The notes under the pieces are model-generated. The model was given only the letters and a program-made list of their open reading frames with translations, did not search any database and was not told the origin of the DNA. This document shows, one piece after another, positions 8,797 to 17,494 of a DNA stretch of 64,000 nucleotides. The position numbers were made by a program, and so were the translations under genes. The DNA lies in NCBI RefSeq assembly GCF_001563265.1, contig NZ_CP005083.1, positions 3,227,001 to 3,291,000 on the forward strand. The letters run 5' to 3'. Each line of letters opens with the position of its first letter. The first letter of the stretch is position 1. The DNA is from Sphingobium sp. TKS. GTDB taxonomy: Bacteria > Pseudomonadota > Alphaproteobacteria > Sphingomonadales > Sphingomonadaceae.

Positions 8797-8918
8797 TCAA
8801 GGGCCAAGAGAAGGCAGCCCGCGGGCCCAATGATCCCTCCTATCGCCGACCGCTGGAGGTGCCGCTGACACGTAAGCAGCAATATGAACGCCTCAAGTCA
8901 GCCCACAGCGGCGCCTGA
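8721..8918 (+). pseudogene. Orphan 3' end of an unidentified gene fused to the P450 remnant
   Basis: In the frame +2 relative to the P450 fragment, 8763-8918 reads like genuine protein: RRYLKPYSLDVIKGQEKAA, then PSYRRPLEVPLTRKQQYERL and a stop at 8916-8918. It has no start of its own and begins about where P450 homology stops, so it is probably the C-terminus of another gene joined by deletion. I do not recognise the family. Its end lies just upstream of the next cupin gene, which may originally have been cotranscribed with the lost gene. Confidence 0.45.
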
Positions 8919-8958
8919 CTTACCACGAAACACAGGGATCGAAGTAGGAGCACAAAAA

Positions 8959-9348
8959 GTGGCCACGATGAAACATAAGGACATCTTCGCGCGCGACATT
9001 GAGTGGATCGCGGGCGACGAAGGAGTCCGCTTCGCCCAATTCCTCCTCGACCCTAATGATGCCGAGGAGTCTCCTGCGGTCATCCTGGCCAAGTTCGAGC
9101 CCGGTGAGGAAATCCATCCTCATACCCACGCCTGCAACTACCTGGAATACATCGTTCAGGGATCGCAAAAGGTCGGCAAGATCAATTTCGAAGCCGGGGA
9201 CGTCCGCTGGGCTGCGGCCGGCACAGGCTACGGCCCGATCAAGATTGGGCTTGAAGGCTGCACGGTGCTGATCGTGTTCGAGACCGCTTCGAAATCGGCG
9301 CCGATATTGCTCGGCAAGGCTCGAGGATTGGCCGCCGCGGCCCAGTAG
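8959..9348 (+). CDS. Small cupin-domain protein
   Basis: 129 residues from a GTG preceded by AGGAG at 8 bases; the ATG at 8968 and an in-frame ATG at 8884 (inside the orphan tail) are alternatives. Cupin motif 1 is complete: PGEEIHPHTHACNYLEYIVQG carries HxH and the Glu, and KINFEAGDVRWAAAGTGYGP is motif 2. The length and ending fit a single-domain cupin, possibly a metal enzyme or binding protein. The next cupin gene follows 69 bases downstream on the same strand, and a MaoC hydratase after that, so the three may form a short operon. Confidence 0.75.
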   Translation: MATMKHKDIFARDIEWIAGDEGVRFAQFLLDPNDAEESPAVILAKFEPGEEIHPHTHACNYLEYIVQGSQKVGKINFEAGDVRWAAAGTGYGPIKIGLEGCTVLIVFETASKSAPILLGKARGLAAAAQ

Positions 9349-9417
9349 GACACCGCGCCGCGAATTCAGGGCGGTAGTACATTACAATGAAAACGGTCTG
9401 GCAGAGAAGGATAGATC

Positions 9418-9867
9418 ATGGACCCGCGCAGTTTCTCAACACTTCACATTCATAGCGACGAACTTCCTTGGATCGAGTTCGTGGGTGGCGTCCAAGTGCG
9501 CATTCTCCATGCCCGTCCCAGCGAGGATTTCATTGTCACCCAGATCAAGGCCAGCCCAGGCGCCGAAAGCGGACTGCACCGGCATCTCGGCCCGGTCTTC
9601 GGATGGACCGTATCCGGCCATTGGGGCCATGATCGCAATTTTGAGTACCGTCCGGGCACCTACATCTTCGAGACCCCGGGGGTCATCCACAAGTTCATCG
9701 CCGGCAGCGAGCCGGTCAACGCCGTGTACATCAGTCATGGCACGCTCGAGCACATCGATCCTCAAACCCGGGAGGTCACTCAGTCGATTTCGCCGACCGG
9801 ATATCTCGAGCACTATTTGGCAGCGTGCGAGAAGGCCGGTTTCGGCCGGCCAAACTTCCTGACCTGA
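9418..9867 (+). CDS. Cupin protein resembling 2,4'-dihydroxyacetophenone dioxygenase-family proteins
   Basis: 149 residues, AAGGA before ATG. The core AESGLHRHLGPVFGWTVSG gives an HxH pair without the usual motif-1 Glu, followed by the FEYRPGTYIFETPGVIHKF stretch with a further His; this arrangement resembles the cupins annotated as 2,4'-dihydroxyacetophenone dioxygenase-like. A ring- or C-C-cleaving metal dioxygenase is therefore possible, but the family call is from pattern memory and is not decisive. It lies between another cupin and a MaoC-type hydratase on the same strand. Confidence 0.65.
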   Translation: MDPRSFSTLHIHSDELPWIEFVGGVQVRILHARPSEDFIVTQIKASPGAESGLHRHLGPVFGWTVSGHWGHDRNFEYRPGTYIFETPGVIHKFIAGSEPVNAVYISHGTLEHIDPQTREVTQSISPTGYLEHYLAACEKAGFGRPNFLT

Positions 9868-9992
9868 AGGTGCTCCTTCGCCCCTCAGGGGCGCGCGAAC
9901 GAACATGGCGATATCGACAGGGGTGCGCGAAATGGCTTCAGCATTCGCCGATCGCCCCCTTGTTCTGCCTGCCCCCCAATGGACAAACCGCC

Positions 9993-10847
9993 ATGCCAAT
10001 TGACTATCCTGCAATCCTGGGGATCAGGGAGACTGCCCGGCGCTTCGCATACACCGATCGTGACACCATGCTCTATGCCTTGGGCGTGGGCATGGGCGGC
10101 CAACATAAAGACGACCGTGAGCTCGATTTCGTCTACGAGAAGAACCTGAAGGCCGTGCCGACGCTGGCGACCGTCGTAGCTTGGGGCGCCGGCGTGCCGA
10201 CCGAAGAACTCGGCGTCGATTACAAACTTGTTTTGCACGGGGAGGAGCAGACATTCTTCCACAAACCGGTACCGACGGCGGCAACGATCCTTGCCGACAG
10301 CCACATCGCGGAGGTGTACGACAAGGGCGAAGGCAAAGGGGCCATCATTGTCCGTGAGACAGTGCTACGCGACGAGAGCGACGGACAGCCCATTGCCACA
10401 TTGCGCCGCATGCTGTTCGCCCGCGGCGACGGCGGTTCTGGTGGTTCGAAAGAGGCTCCGCACACGCCCCATAATCACCCTGATCGCGAGCCAGATGTGA
10501 TCTTGGAGTTTCCCACCGCACCCAATCAGGCCACAATCTATCGTCTCTGCGGCGATCGCAACCCCCTGCACATCGAGCCAGACCGCGCTAGGACGGCCGG
10601 GTTCGACAGGCCGATCCTTCATGGTCTCTGCACATACGGCTTTACTTGTCGCGCCGTCGTCGAAGCCTTCTGCGATTTTAATCCAGAACGTCTTGCAAGT
10701 CATCAAGCCCGATTTTCGTCACCCGTGTTTCCTGGCGAAACCCTCCTCGTCCGGCTTTGGCAGGAGGGCAATGTCGTATCCTTCGAAGCTGATGCGATCG
10801 AGCGATCGGCGAGGGTCATCAGCAATGGCAGGTCCCAGCTCCGGTAG
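9993..10847 (+). CDS. MaoC-like (R)-specific enoyl-CoA hydratase 2
   Basis: 284 residues from the ATG at 9993; the open frame extends upstream through non-protein-like sequence, so the later start is preferred although its ribosome site is weak. The N-terminal half (ETARRFAYTDRDTMLYALGVGMG) and C-terminal half form the double hot-dog of hydratase 2. The catalytic motif is in the C-terminal half: YRLCGDRNPLHIEPDRA (Asp and His) followed by DRPILHGLCTYG, as in the hydratase domain of peroxisomal multifunctional enzyme 2. It hydrates trans-2-enoyl-CoAs, including bulky branched or steroid-type side chains. It probably belongs to the beta-oxidation set of the window. Confidence 0.9.
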   Translation: MPIDYPAILGIRETARRFAYTDRDTMLYALGVGMGGQHKDDRELDFVYEKNLKAVPTLATVVAWGAGVPTEELGVDYKLVLHGEEQTFFHKPVPTAATILADSHIAEVYDKGEGKGAIIVRETVLRDESDGQPIATLRRMLFARGDGGSGGSKEAPHTPHNHPDREPDVILEFPTAPNQATIYRLCGDRNPLHIEPDRARTAGFDRPILHGLCTYGFTCRAVVEAFCDFNPERLASHQARFSSPVFPGETLLVRLWQEGNVVSFEADAIERSARVISNGRSQLR

Positions 10848-10974
10848 TGGAGCGCCTGCCCGCTCCCTGGTCCGCACACATCCCAATACCCGGCGCAAGC
10901 GAATCCGCATCGGAAGCTGCCGGACCCCGAACAGCGCTCCGGTTCGCTTTGCACCATTGATGACGCACCCAGGC

Positions 10975-11880
10975 CTAACCTGTGGGCAGGATGGTTTCGG
11001 CCGACTCCCGACCGGTCCGTCGCGTTTCACGCCATGCAATGACCAATCCGGCCACAACGATCAGCGGGGCGCCGAGATACAGTGCCGAGTTCGGCAGTCT
11101 TTCCCAGATCAACCAGCCATAGAGCGTCGCCCAGAGTAGCTGGGAATAGTCCATGACGATCACGCTGGTCACCGCGCCGTAGCGGAGCGACGCCGTGGTC
11201 AGAAGCTGCCCGAGTGCACCAAAAACGCCGAGCGCAACCAATAGTCCCCATTCAACCGCGCTATGGCTCTGCATGTAGAAATGCATCAGCGGTGCCGTCA
11301 GCAAAGTGCCGAACAGCGAAAGCCAGAACACTATCCCCGCCACACTTTCCGTGCGCGCAAGATCTCGCACCTGAAAATTGATGAGCGCGATCAACAGAGC
11401 GGCGAAAAGCATCAACCCCACACCCACTGACGCCACCTGCTCGCCATTGGGCTGAGCGACGATGACGATGCCCGTGAAGCCGAGAACCACCGCGAACCAC
11501 TGCCAGGCACTTACCCTTTGCTTGAACGACCAGGCAGCCAGAAGGACGGCAAAGAGCGGTGAGGTAAAGCTTAGCGTCGTGGATACTGCCAACGGCAGCA
11601 GCACTGTGGCAGTGAATATCAGCCCCATTGTGGTCGTGCTGATGATGGTGCGCACCGCATGGGTTCCCGCACGCTTGGTCCGTATCTCTGCGAACCGGCC
11701 TGTAGCCGTGAGCCATAGTATAATCAGAGGAAAACAGGCCGCTTGCCTCCAGAACATGATCTCCGGGACCGAGATGCCCGATTCCCCACAATATTTGACG
11801 AGCATGTAGACGGTCGAAGAGACAACCACTGCGCAGAGCCGCAGGAAGAGCGCATAGAGCGGTCTTTCAGTCCGTTCCAT
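10975..11880 (-). CDS. EamA-family (DMT) transporter
   Basis: 301 residues from the ATG at 11880, chosen because GGAGGGA lies 7-8 bases upstream; an open frame continues further upstream through a palindrome and is unlikely to be translated. About ten hydrophobic helices arranged as two EamA repeats are visible (for example LFLRLCAVVVSSTVYMLV, then MGLIFTATVLLPLAVSTT, and the second half from VGLMLFAALLIALINF). Family members export or import small metabolites across the inner membrane. It is the last gene of the leftward catabolic operon, 165 bases after the aldehyde dehydrogenase gene, with a perfect hairpin in its leader. Confidence 0.9.
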   Translation of the reverse strand: MERTERPLYALFLRLCAVVVSSTVYMLVKYCGESGISVPEIMFWRQAACFPLIILWLTATGRFAEIRTKRAGTHAVRTIISTTTMGLIFTATVLLPLAVSTTLSFTSPLFAVLLAAWSFKQRVSAWQWFAVVLGFTGIVIVAQPNGEQVASVGVGLMLFAALLIALINFQVRDLARTESVAGIVFWLSLFGTLLTAPLMHFYMQSHSAVEWGLLVALGVFGALGQLLTTASLRYGAVTSVIVMDYSQLLWATLYGWLIWERLPNSALYLGAPLIVVAGLVIAWRETRRTGRESAETILPTG

Positions 11881-11895
11881 AATCACTATCCCTCC

Positions 11896-11942
11896 GCGCG
11901 TTGGCGGTCTCGCCAACACCGCCGACGAGACCGCCAACGCGC
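11896..11942. promoter_or_regulatory. Perfect 17-bp inverted repeat in the leader of the EamA gene
   Basis: GCGCGTTGGCGGTCTCG (11896-11912) and its exact complement (11926-11942) flank a 13-base loop. It ends 15 bases before the EamA start codon, just ahead of its ribosome site. Part of the 5' half can alternatively pair with the loop (TTGGCG with CGCCAA; GGCGGT with ACCGCC), so alternative RNA folds are possible. It could limit readthrough from the aldehyde dehydrogenase gene, protect the transcript, or be a protein operator. Confidence 0.6.
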
Positions 11943-12045
11943 GGCAAATGAAATGGCGCGTCATCCGACGCATGACGGCCGGTATCGATAGCGACGCATG
12001 TGACGGATCACGAACGATCTACGAACCGCGGTCAGCAGGAGTCCG

Positions 12046-13449
12046 CTACACCTTCGCGATGTTGATCACCTTGCCTTGGGTGAAGGCCTTCAGCCCCTCG
12101 ACGCCCTTGGCACGACCGATGCCCGACTGCTTCGCCCCGCCGAACGGCACGTCCATCGGCCCGTCCAGGTGCTTGTTGACCCAAACGGTTCCAGCCTGGA
12201 TGCGCAGCGCGATCTCCATGCCGCGCTCGACATCCTTGGTCCAGATCGTGCCACCCAGGCCATACTCACTGTCGTTGGCCCGCTGGACGACGTCGTCGAT
12301 GTCATCATAGGCAAGAACCGGCATCACGGGTCCGAACTGCTCCTCGCGAACCAGACGCGCGTCGTCCGGCAGATCCCGGACGATAGTAGGAGCGATGAAA
12401 TAGCCGTCACGGTCGAGACGGTCGCCTCCCACAACTACCGTGCCCTTGGCCTTCGCGTCGTCGATGAGCTCCAAAACCCTCTCATACTGCTGCTTGTTCT
12501 GAACCGGCCCCATCTGGGCACCCTGCTTCAGTCCCTCGTCGACCACGACCTCGCTGGCGAGCCGCGCCAGCTCGTCGCAAAGCTCGCCATACATTGTACG
12601 CGGCGCGTATACCCGCTTCACGGCGAGGCAAACCTGACCGGCATTCATCATGGCGCCATCGAAAACCCGGCGGGCCACCTCCTTCACGTCGGCGTCATCG
12701 AGGATGATTGCGGCGTCGTTGCCGCCAAGTTCCAGAAGTAGCCGCTTCAGCGAACCAGACGCGCTCTCCATCACGCGGCGACCGGTCACGGTGGAACCGG
12801 TGAAGCTTATCATCGCGACGTCCGGGTGCCTGGAAAGGGCCGCACCGAGTTCATTGGCGTCGATCACGATGTTCAGGACGCCGGGGGGCAGGATGTCCGC
12901 AACGATCTCTCCAAGCAACGCGCCAGTCAGCGGCGTCGACGGAGCGGGCTTCGCTACCACCGTGTTCCCGGTGATGAGCGCCGGAGCGACCTTGTTCGCC
13001 AGCAGCGCCAGCGGAAAATTCCAGGGGACAATCGTCGCGACCACGCCGAGTGGCGTGCGCTGCTCCACGATCTTCTCCTTCTCGTTGTCCCTGATGACCT
13101 CCAGAGGAAGCTCCTGGTCCGCGAACCATCGTAGTGCGCTCACGGCGCCGGCCACCTCGCCCTGGGCCTGTCGAAACGGCTTCCCTTGTTCCTGGACAAG
13201 CAGAGTGCCGACCTCCTCAGCCCGGGCCTGGAGGGCTTCAGCGACCCTGTGCAGATAGGCGCGACGCTCTGGATAGGTCAGGGAAGACCAGGCCGGGAAG
13301 GCTCGCTTGGCCGCCGCAACCGCCTGGTCCAACTGGGCCGCATCGGCCCGCGCGCAACTCGCGAACGAAGTGCCCGAGGCGGGATTGATCACATCGAGGG
13401 TCGACGCGCCTTCCACCAGCTTTCCGTCGATCAGCATTCGATAAGTCAT
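12046..13449 (-). CDS. NAD(P)-dependent aldehyde dehydrogenase
   Basis: 467 residues from the ATG at 13449 (GGAAGG upstream; an alternative start 15 bases earlier is less well placed). All catalytic elements are present: VPWNFP with the oxyanion Asn (N144), the cofactor loop FTGSTVTGRR, general-base Glu in LLLELGGND (E240) and nucleophile in NAGQVCLAVKR (C274). It oxidises an aldehyde to the carboxylic acid in the cytoplasm. The alcohol dehydrogenase gene lies only 19 bases upstream on the same strand, so the two probably convert an alcohol, for example one produced by the P450 of the same operon, to an acid. Substrate not determined by sequence. Confidence 0.95.
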   Translation of the reverse strand: MTYRMLIDGKLVEGASTLDVINPASGTSFASCARADAAQLDQAVAAAKRAFPAWSSLTYPERRAYLHRVAEALQARAEEVGTLLVQEQGKPFRQAQGEVAGAVSALRWFADQELPLEVIRDNEKEKIVEQRTPLGVVATIVPWNFPLALLANKVAPALITGNTVVAKPAPSTPLTGALLGEIVADILPPGVLNIVIDANELGAALSRHPDVAMISFTGSTVTGRRVMESASGSLKRLLLELGGNDAAIILDDADVKEVARRVFDGAMMNAGQVCLAVKRVYAPRTMYGELCDELARLASEVVVDEGLKQGAQMGPVQNKQQYERVLELIDDAKAKGTVVVGGDRLDRDGYFIAPTIVRDLPDDARLVREEQFGPVMPVLAYDDIDDVVQRANDSEYGLGGTIWTKDVERGMEIALRIQAGTVWVNKHLDGPMDVPFGGAKQSGIGRAKGVEGLKAFTQGKVINIAKV

Positions 13450-13468
13450 CGGAAGTCCTTCCAATCGA

Positions 13469-14560
13469 TCAGAACGAGGTGATGACGGAGCGCGCGATCT
13501 CGCCTTGGAGCAGCTCCTCGTAGGCCTCGTTAATCTCGGCGATGTTGATCTCGCGCGAGATCAGATCGTCCAGGTTGAGTTTCCCCTGCAGGTACAGCTG
13601 AGCGTAAAGCGGGATGTCCCGCTTGATGTTGCTCGACCCCATCTTCACACCCCGGATGGAGACCTGGCTTCTAAGCAGGTCGGCCGTGACGTTGATCTCG
13701 ATCGGCTTCTCAAGGGGATGCATCCCGATCATGTAGGCGGTGCCGCCCTTCCGGACCATCTTGATCATCTGTTCCGAGGCGACCTTCATGCCCACGACCT
13801 CGAAGGCGTGGTCGACACCGTCGGGGACCAGTTCCCGTACTGCAGCTATGGGATCGCTGGTGGTGGAGTTGATGAAGTCCGTTGCACCGAACTTCGCCGC
13901 GAGCTCGAGCTTCTTGGGCTGGATGTCGATTGCGATGATGCGGGAGGCTCCGGCGAGCGCGGCGCCCGACACGACGTTCAGGCCGACGCCGCCGATCCCG
14001 ACCACCACCACCGTCTCGCCCGGCCGGACGCCCGCCGTATTGATGGCGGCGCCCGCTCCCGTGCAGGTGCCGCAGCCGAGCAGCGAAGCCTGCGGGAACG
14101 GGAGTTCCTTGGGAACTTTCGCGAGCTGGTTCTCATGGAGGAGCGCCCGTTCGGCGAACGCTCCCATGCCGAAGCCCTGAGTGACCGCCGCTCCCTGACG
14201 CGTCAACCGAGCTCCGTCATCCGCTCCGCGTTGCGTCTCCTCAGGATGGGAGCAAAGGTAGGAGCGTCCACCGAGGCAATCCTCGCAACGACCGCAGAAC
14301 TGCAGGAGTGACCCGACCACATGATCGCCAACCGCAAAGTCCGTCACATCGGGCCCCACAGCCTGAACCACTCCAGCCAGCTCATGGCCGAGAACCGCAG
14401 GGAGTGGCATGCCAAAGTTCGTGACCGCGTAATTGTGATCTGAATGGCAGAGACCTGAAGCCCTGACCTCAACCAGCACTTCCCGGCCTATCGGCTCGCC
14501 AATCTCGATGTCTTCAACCTGAAAGGTTCCGTCCAGGGCGTTGAGAACCGCTGCTTTCAT
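13469..14560 (-). CDS. Zinc-dependent NAD alcohol dehydrogenase (MDR)
   Basis: 363 residues, a full-length medium-chain dehydrogenase. Catalytic zinc ligands are C38 in SGLCHSD and H59 in LGHE, with a Cys in LLGCGTCTGAG; the structural zinc is bound by C89, C92, C95 and C103 (CGRCEDC...LC). The Rossmann motif GIGGVGLN is followed by AIDIQPKK, the Asp favouring NAD over NADP. The length and lobe pattern resemble class III-like and long-chain alcohol dehydrogenases. It pairs with the aldehyde dehydrogenase immediately downstream and probably oxidises a primary alcohol intermediate. Confidence 0.95.
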   Translation of the reverse strand: MKAAVLNALDGTFQVEDIEIGEPIGREVLVEVRASGLCHSDHNYAVTNFGMPLPAVLGHELAGVVQAVGPDVTDFAVGDHVVGSLLQFCGRCEDCLGGRSYLCSHPEETQRGADDGARLTRQGAAVTQGFGMGAFAERALLHENQLAKVPKELPFPQASLLGCGTCTGAGAAINTAGVRPGETVVVVGIGGVGLNVVSGAALAGASRIIAIDIQPKKLELAAKFGATDFINSTTSDPIAAVRELVPDGVDHAFEVVGMKVASEQMIKMVRKGGTAYMIGMHPLEKPIEINVTADLLRSQVSIRGVKMGSSNIKRDIPLYAQLYLQGKLNLDDLISREINIAEINEAYEELLQGEIARSVITSF

Positions 14561-14659
14561 CGTCTTTCCTCTTCCTCATTGCTCCGATGGCCGCCTGATC
14601 CGGTGGCGAGCGGGCTTCTGTTCAATCTTGTTCGGGGGCTGTTACGGACGTTAGTCCGC

Positions 14660-16387
14660 CTACTCTGCCGCCACGGCCGATGACGTCCGGCCGCCGCGGA
14701 TGAGCCGACCCGGCAATTCGCCCGTCGACCGTCCATGCCGGTAGGTCACGACACCAGACAGAATGGTCGCGTCATAGCCGACCGCGTGCTGCGTCAGGCG
14801 CTTGCCTCCGGCTGGCAGATCGTGACTGATCCTGGGAACCTCGAGCTCGAGCCGCTCCATGTCGATCACGTTCAGATCGGCCTTGTATCCGGGCGCAACT
14901 AGGCCGCGATCCGTAAGGCCGATCGTCTCGGCCGGGAGGCGGGTGAGAGCCCGCACGGCGGCCGGGAGGCTAATGCCGGAGTGAGCGCCGCCGCCGACCC
15001 ATTGAGTGAGGATGTAGGTCGGATAGGCGGCATCGCAGATCAGGCCGTAGTGGGCGCCGCCGTCCCCAAGACCGAACAGCGCCCCCGGCGTGTCGAACGC
15101 CTCGCGAGCACGCTTAATATATTCTTCGATCACCGGGGCGGCCGGCGCGTAGAGTATCGCATGCCCCTCGTCGCGCAGCAGCTCGTCGAGGATCAGATCC
15201 TTAGGATCGACGCCCATCGCCGCGGCGCGCGCGACAATCGTCCGCTCGGGCGGCTGGTGGTATTGGGGCGGATTGCCGAGGGCGAACAGCGGATCGATCG
15301 CTTTCACGATCTGGACGAAGAACGGGTTGGGATCCTCGGGCTCCTCGCTGAGGAGCTGCCGGCGGAACTCTGGATCTCGAAGGTGGCGGACCTTCTCATC
15401 AAGGGGAAGATGCGCGATCGATCGGTAGCTGGGGCACAGGGAAAACGGATGGTAGCTGAGGTCGAGGCCGAACAGGACCCCGACCGGTCGGGGATAGAAC
15501 TGGCCGCTCATGCCTTTGCCCACACCCCGCTCCGCGAGCAGATTGAGGTAGGTGCCGAAATTCGCCGGGCGAGCAGCATTCTGCAGCATACTGAACGTCA
15601 ACGGCCGTCCGGAGACCTCCACCAGCCGCTCCATCACGGAGAACTCATCCTCAGCAGATTCCGCGCTGTTCGGTATCAACTGGAACAAGCCACCTTCAGC
15701 GTCCCTCAGCCCCTCGGCCAGCGCGACCAACTCATCTTCCTGCGTAGGCACCGAGGGGGCGAATTCGCCCGAGCGGAACCGATGCCCAAGGTAGCGCGAT
15801 GTCGAGACGCCCATCGCGCCTGCCGAGACGGCCTCCGCGGTCAGACGTCGCATCTTTGCCAGATCGTCAGTAGTCGGCGGCTCAAGGTTCGCGCCCCTGT
15901 CCCCCATCACATAAACGCGAAGCGGCGAGTGCGGCAGGAAGGCAGCGAAGTCGACATCCGCGTGTCGGCTGTCGAGAAAATCCAGATACTCGGGGAAGGT
16001 CTCCCACTCCCAGGGGATGCCCTCGGTCATTACGACTTCGGGAACGTCCTCGACCCCCTCCATCAGCTTCATCGCGATTTCCCGCTGGGTGTCGCGGATG
16101 GGCGCGAAACCCACGCCGCAATTGCCCATCACCGCGGTGGTGACGCCGTGCCCCGATGACGGCTTCAACGTGTGTTCCCACGTCACCTGCCCATCATAGT
16201 GCGTGTGGAGATCCACGAACCCGGGCGTGACGACACGTCCCGCAGCGTCCAACTCCTCCGCGCCGGTTCCCGTGAAGCGCCCTACGGCCGCAATCACGCC
16301 GCCCTTGATGGCGACGTCGCCGGGGAACGGAGCCTGCCCGGTCCCGTCGACGATCAAACCGTTCCTGATGACGATATCATATTCCAT
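14660..16387 (-). CDS. Amidohydrolase of the N-acyl-D-amino-acid deacylase (D-aminoacylase) group
   Basis: 575 residues from the ATG at 16387 (GGAGGA upstream). It opens with DIVIRNGLIVDGTGQAPFPGDVAI-like sequence typical of the group, then DLHTHYDGQVTWE with two metal His, MGNCGVGFAP with the conserved bridging Cys, and a catalytic Asp region FGLGDGGAHYG near residue 460. No signal peptide, so cytoplasmic. Known members hydrolyse N-acyl-D-amino acids, dihydropyrimidine-like rings and other amides. It sits between the dioxygenase and alcohol dehydrogenase genes of the P450 operon, so it probably opens an amide bond in the pathway substrate. Exact reaction unknown. Confidence 0.85.
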   Translation of the reverse strand: MEYDIVIRNGLIVDGTGQAPFPGDVAIKGGVIAAVGRFTGTGAEELDAAGRVVTPGFVDLHTHYDGQVTWEHTLKPSSGHGVTTAVMGNCGVGFAPIRDTQREIAMKLMEGVEDVPEVVMTEGIPWEWETFPEYLDFLDSRHADVDFAAFLPHSPLRVYVMGDRGANLEPPTTDDLAKMRRLTAEAVSAGAMGVSTSRYLGHRFRSGEFAPSVPTQEDELVALAEGLRDAEGGLFQLIPNSAESAEDEFSVMERLVEVSGRPLTFSMLQNAARPANFGTYLNLLAERGVGKGMSGQFYPRPVGVLFGLDLSYHPFSLCPSYRSIAHLPLDEKVRHLRDPEFRRQLLSEEPEDPNPFFVQIVKAIDPLFALGNPPQYHQPPERTIVARAAAMGVDPKDLILDELLRDEGHAILYAPAAPVIEEYIKRAREAFDTPGALFGLGDGGAHYGLICDAAYPTYILTQWVGGGAHSGISLPAAVRALTRLPAETIGLTDRGLVAPGYKADLNVIDMERLELEVPRISHDLPAGGKRLTQHAVGYDATILSGVVTYRHGRSTGELPGRLIRGGRTSSAVAAE

Positions 16388-16484
16388 GTCGTCTTCCTCC
16401 AGGGGCTCCAAAGGCATCAAAGCGAGAGCCGCCTGGCCACACGCGCGGTGCGAGCCCCCTCCAACAGCTTCACCGACGCGCACA

Positions 16485-17429
16485 TCAGTCGATGGCCTTC
16501 TTCGCCGCGAAACTTCCCTCGATCGCGGGATCGAGATACCGGCCGAGGGCGTAGTCGCCCGCGATCGTCGTGCGCTGAGCGTGGCGGAAGTCTTCGAAGG
16601 GATGGCCGCGCGCGGAATGCAGAACCCTCCAGTTATCCCAGACGATCAGGTCTTCCGCCTGCCATTCGTGAATGTGCGCGAAGCTCTCGTCCAGGAGATG
16701 CTGGGCGATCTCCTCGAAGAGTTCCTGGCTGTCTTCCCGGCTCATTCCGAGCACGTGGTCGGCATACATCGGCGAGAGCTTCAGGATCTTCCGACCGGTC
16801 GCCGGCTGCGTAATCACCATCGGATGCACCGTCGGCGGGAAATCCGCCCTCATGGCGGCGTCGTTCCGGCCGCTCGACTGGTCAATGACGCCGGTCGGGA
16901 AGCAAATCGGGTTTGCCTTGGCCCGGTACTGATAAACGACCTCCAAGCCCTCCAGCCGATCCTTCAGATTCTGCGGCAGCCGATCATAGGCGTCGATTGC
17001 GTCGATGAACCCCGTCTCTCCGTTCTGCGCCGCCGGCACGAGCATTCGGAGGACCGCCCCTCGGATGATCCGCGGCGCGAAAGCCTGGTCCCAATGCCAG
17101 CCGATGAAGCCGGCGCGCGGCTCGCCATGGAACAGTGCCGCGTTGCGCATCTTGTCCGCGTCACCTGGCGTGTACTTCAGGTCCAGGAGGTAGGGGTTGC
17201 TCTTCGCGTTGAACTCCTTCTTGACGGAGACCTCGGGCGTGCCGAAACAATGGCTGAGGCGCATGTGCCCCTCCTCGCTATCGTTCGCGCCGCGGAAGAG
17301 AAGCAGCCCGGACTGCGTCCAAGCATCGACGATAGCCTTACGGTCGTCGTCGGAAATGTCTCTCCGCAGATCGATGTCGAAGGCCCGTAGGCCGAAACCT
17401 TCTGCAGTTTTCTCAAATCTCACCGCCAC
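16485..17429 (-). CDS. TauD/TfdA-family Fe(II)/2-oxoglutarate dioxygenase
   Basis: 314 residues from a GTG at 17429, placed 7 bases after AGGAGG. The iron triad is complete: H112 and D114 in GWHWDQ, distal H271 in RVLHSARG; R286 in HAQRTT would bind 2-oxoglutarate. The family hydroxylates an unactivated carbon next to a heteroatom, which often leads to C-O, C-N or C-S bond cleavage (taurine, phenoxyacetates, alkyl sulfates, trimethyllysine-type amines). Cotranscribed with the P450/ferredoxin upstream and the deacylase-like amidohydrolase downstream. The substrate is not identifiable, but an N-alkyl or ether compound is plausible. Confidence 0.9.
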   Translation of the reverse strand: MAVRFEKTAEGFGLRAFDIDLRRDISDDDRKAIVDAWTQSGLLLFRGANDSEEGHMRLSHCFGTPEVSVKKEFNAKSNPYLLDLKYTPGDADKMRNAALFHGEPRAGFIGWHWDQAFAPRIIRGAVLRMLVPAAQNGETGFIDAIDAYDRLPQNLKDRLEGLEVVYQYRAKANPICFPTGVIDQSSGRNDAAMRADFPPTVHPMVITQPATGRKILKLSPMYADHVLGMSREDSQELFEEIAQHLLDESFAHIHEWQAEDLIVWDNWRVLHSARGHPFEDFRHAQRTTIAGDYALGRYLDPAIEGSFAAKKAID

Positions 17430-17494
17430 TTGGCATCCTCCTAACTCCGGCGTGCTCCCAGGTCGTCGCACTTAAGGGCTCACTTGCCCTGCGC

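Noticed and set aside
14981..16159. 392-codon open frame on the plus strand
   Set aside because: Antisense to the deacylase-like amidohydrolase, whose motifs are unambiguous.
16203..17390. 395-codon open frame on the plus strand
   Set aside because: Antisense to the TauD-type dioxygenase with its complete iron triad.
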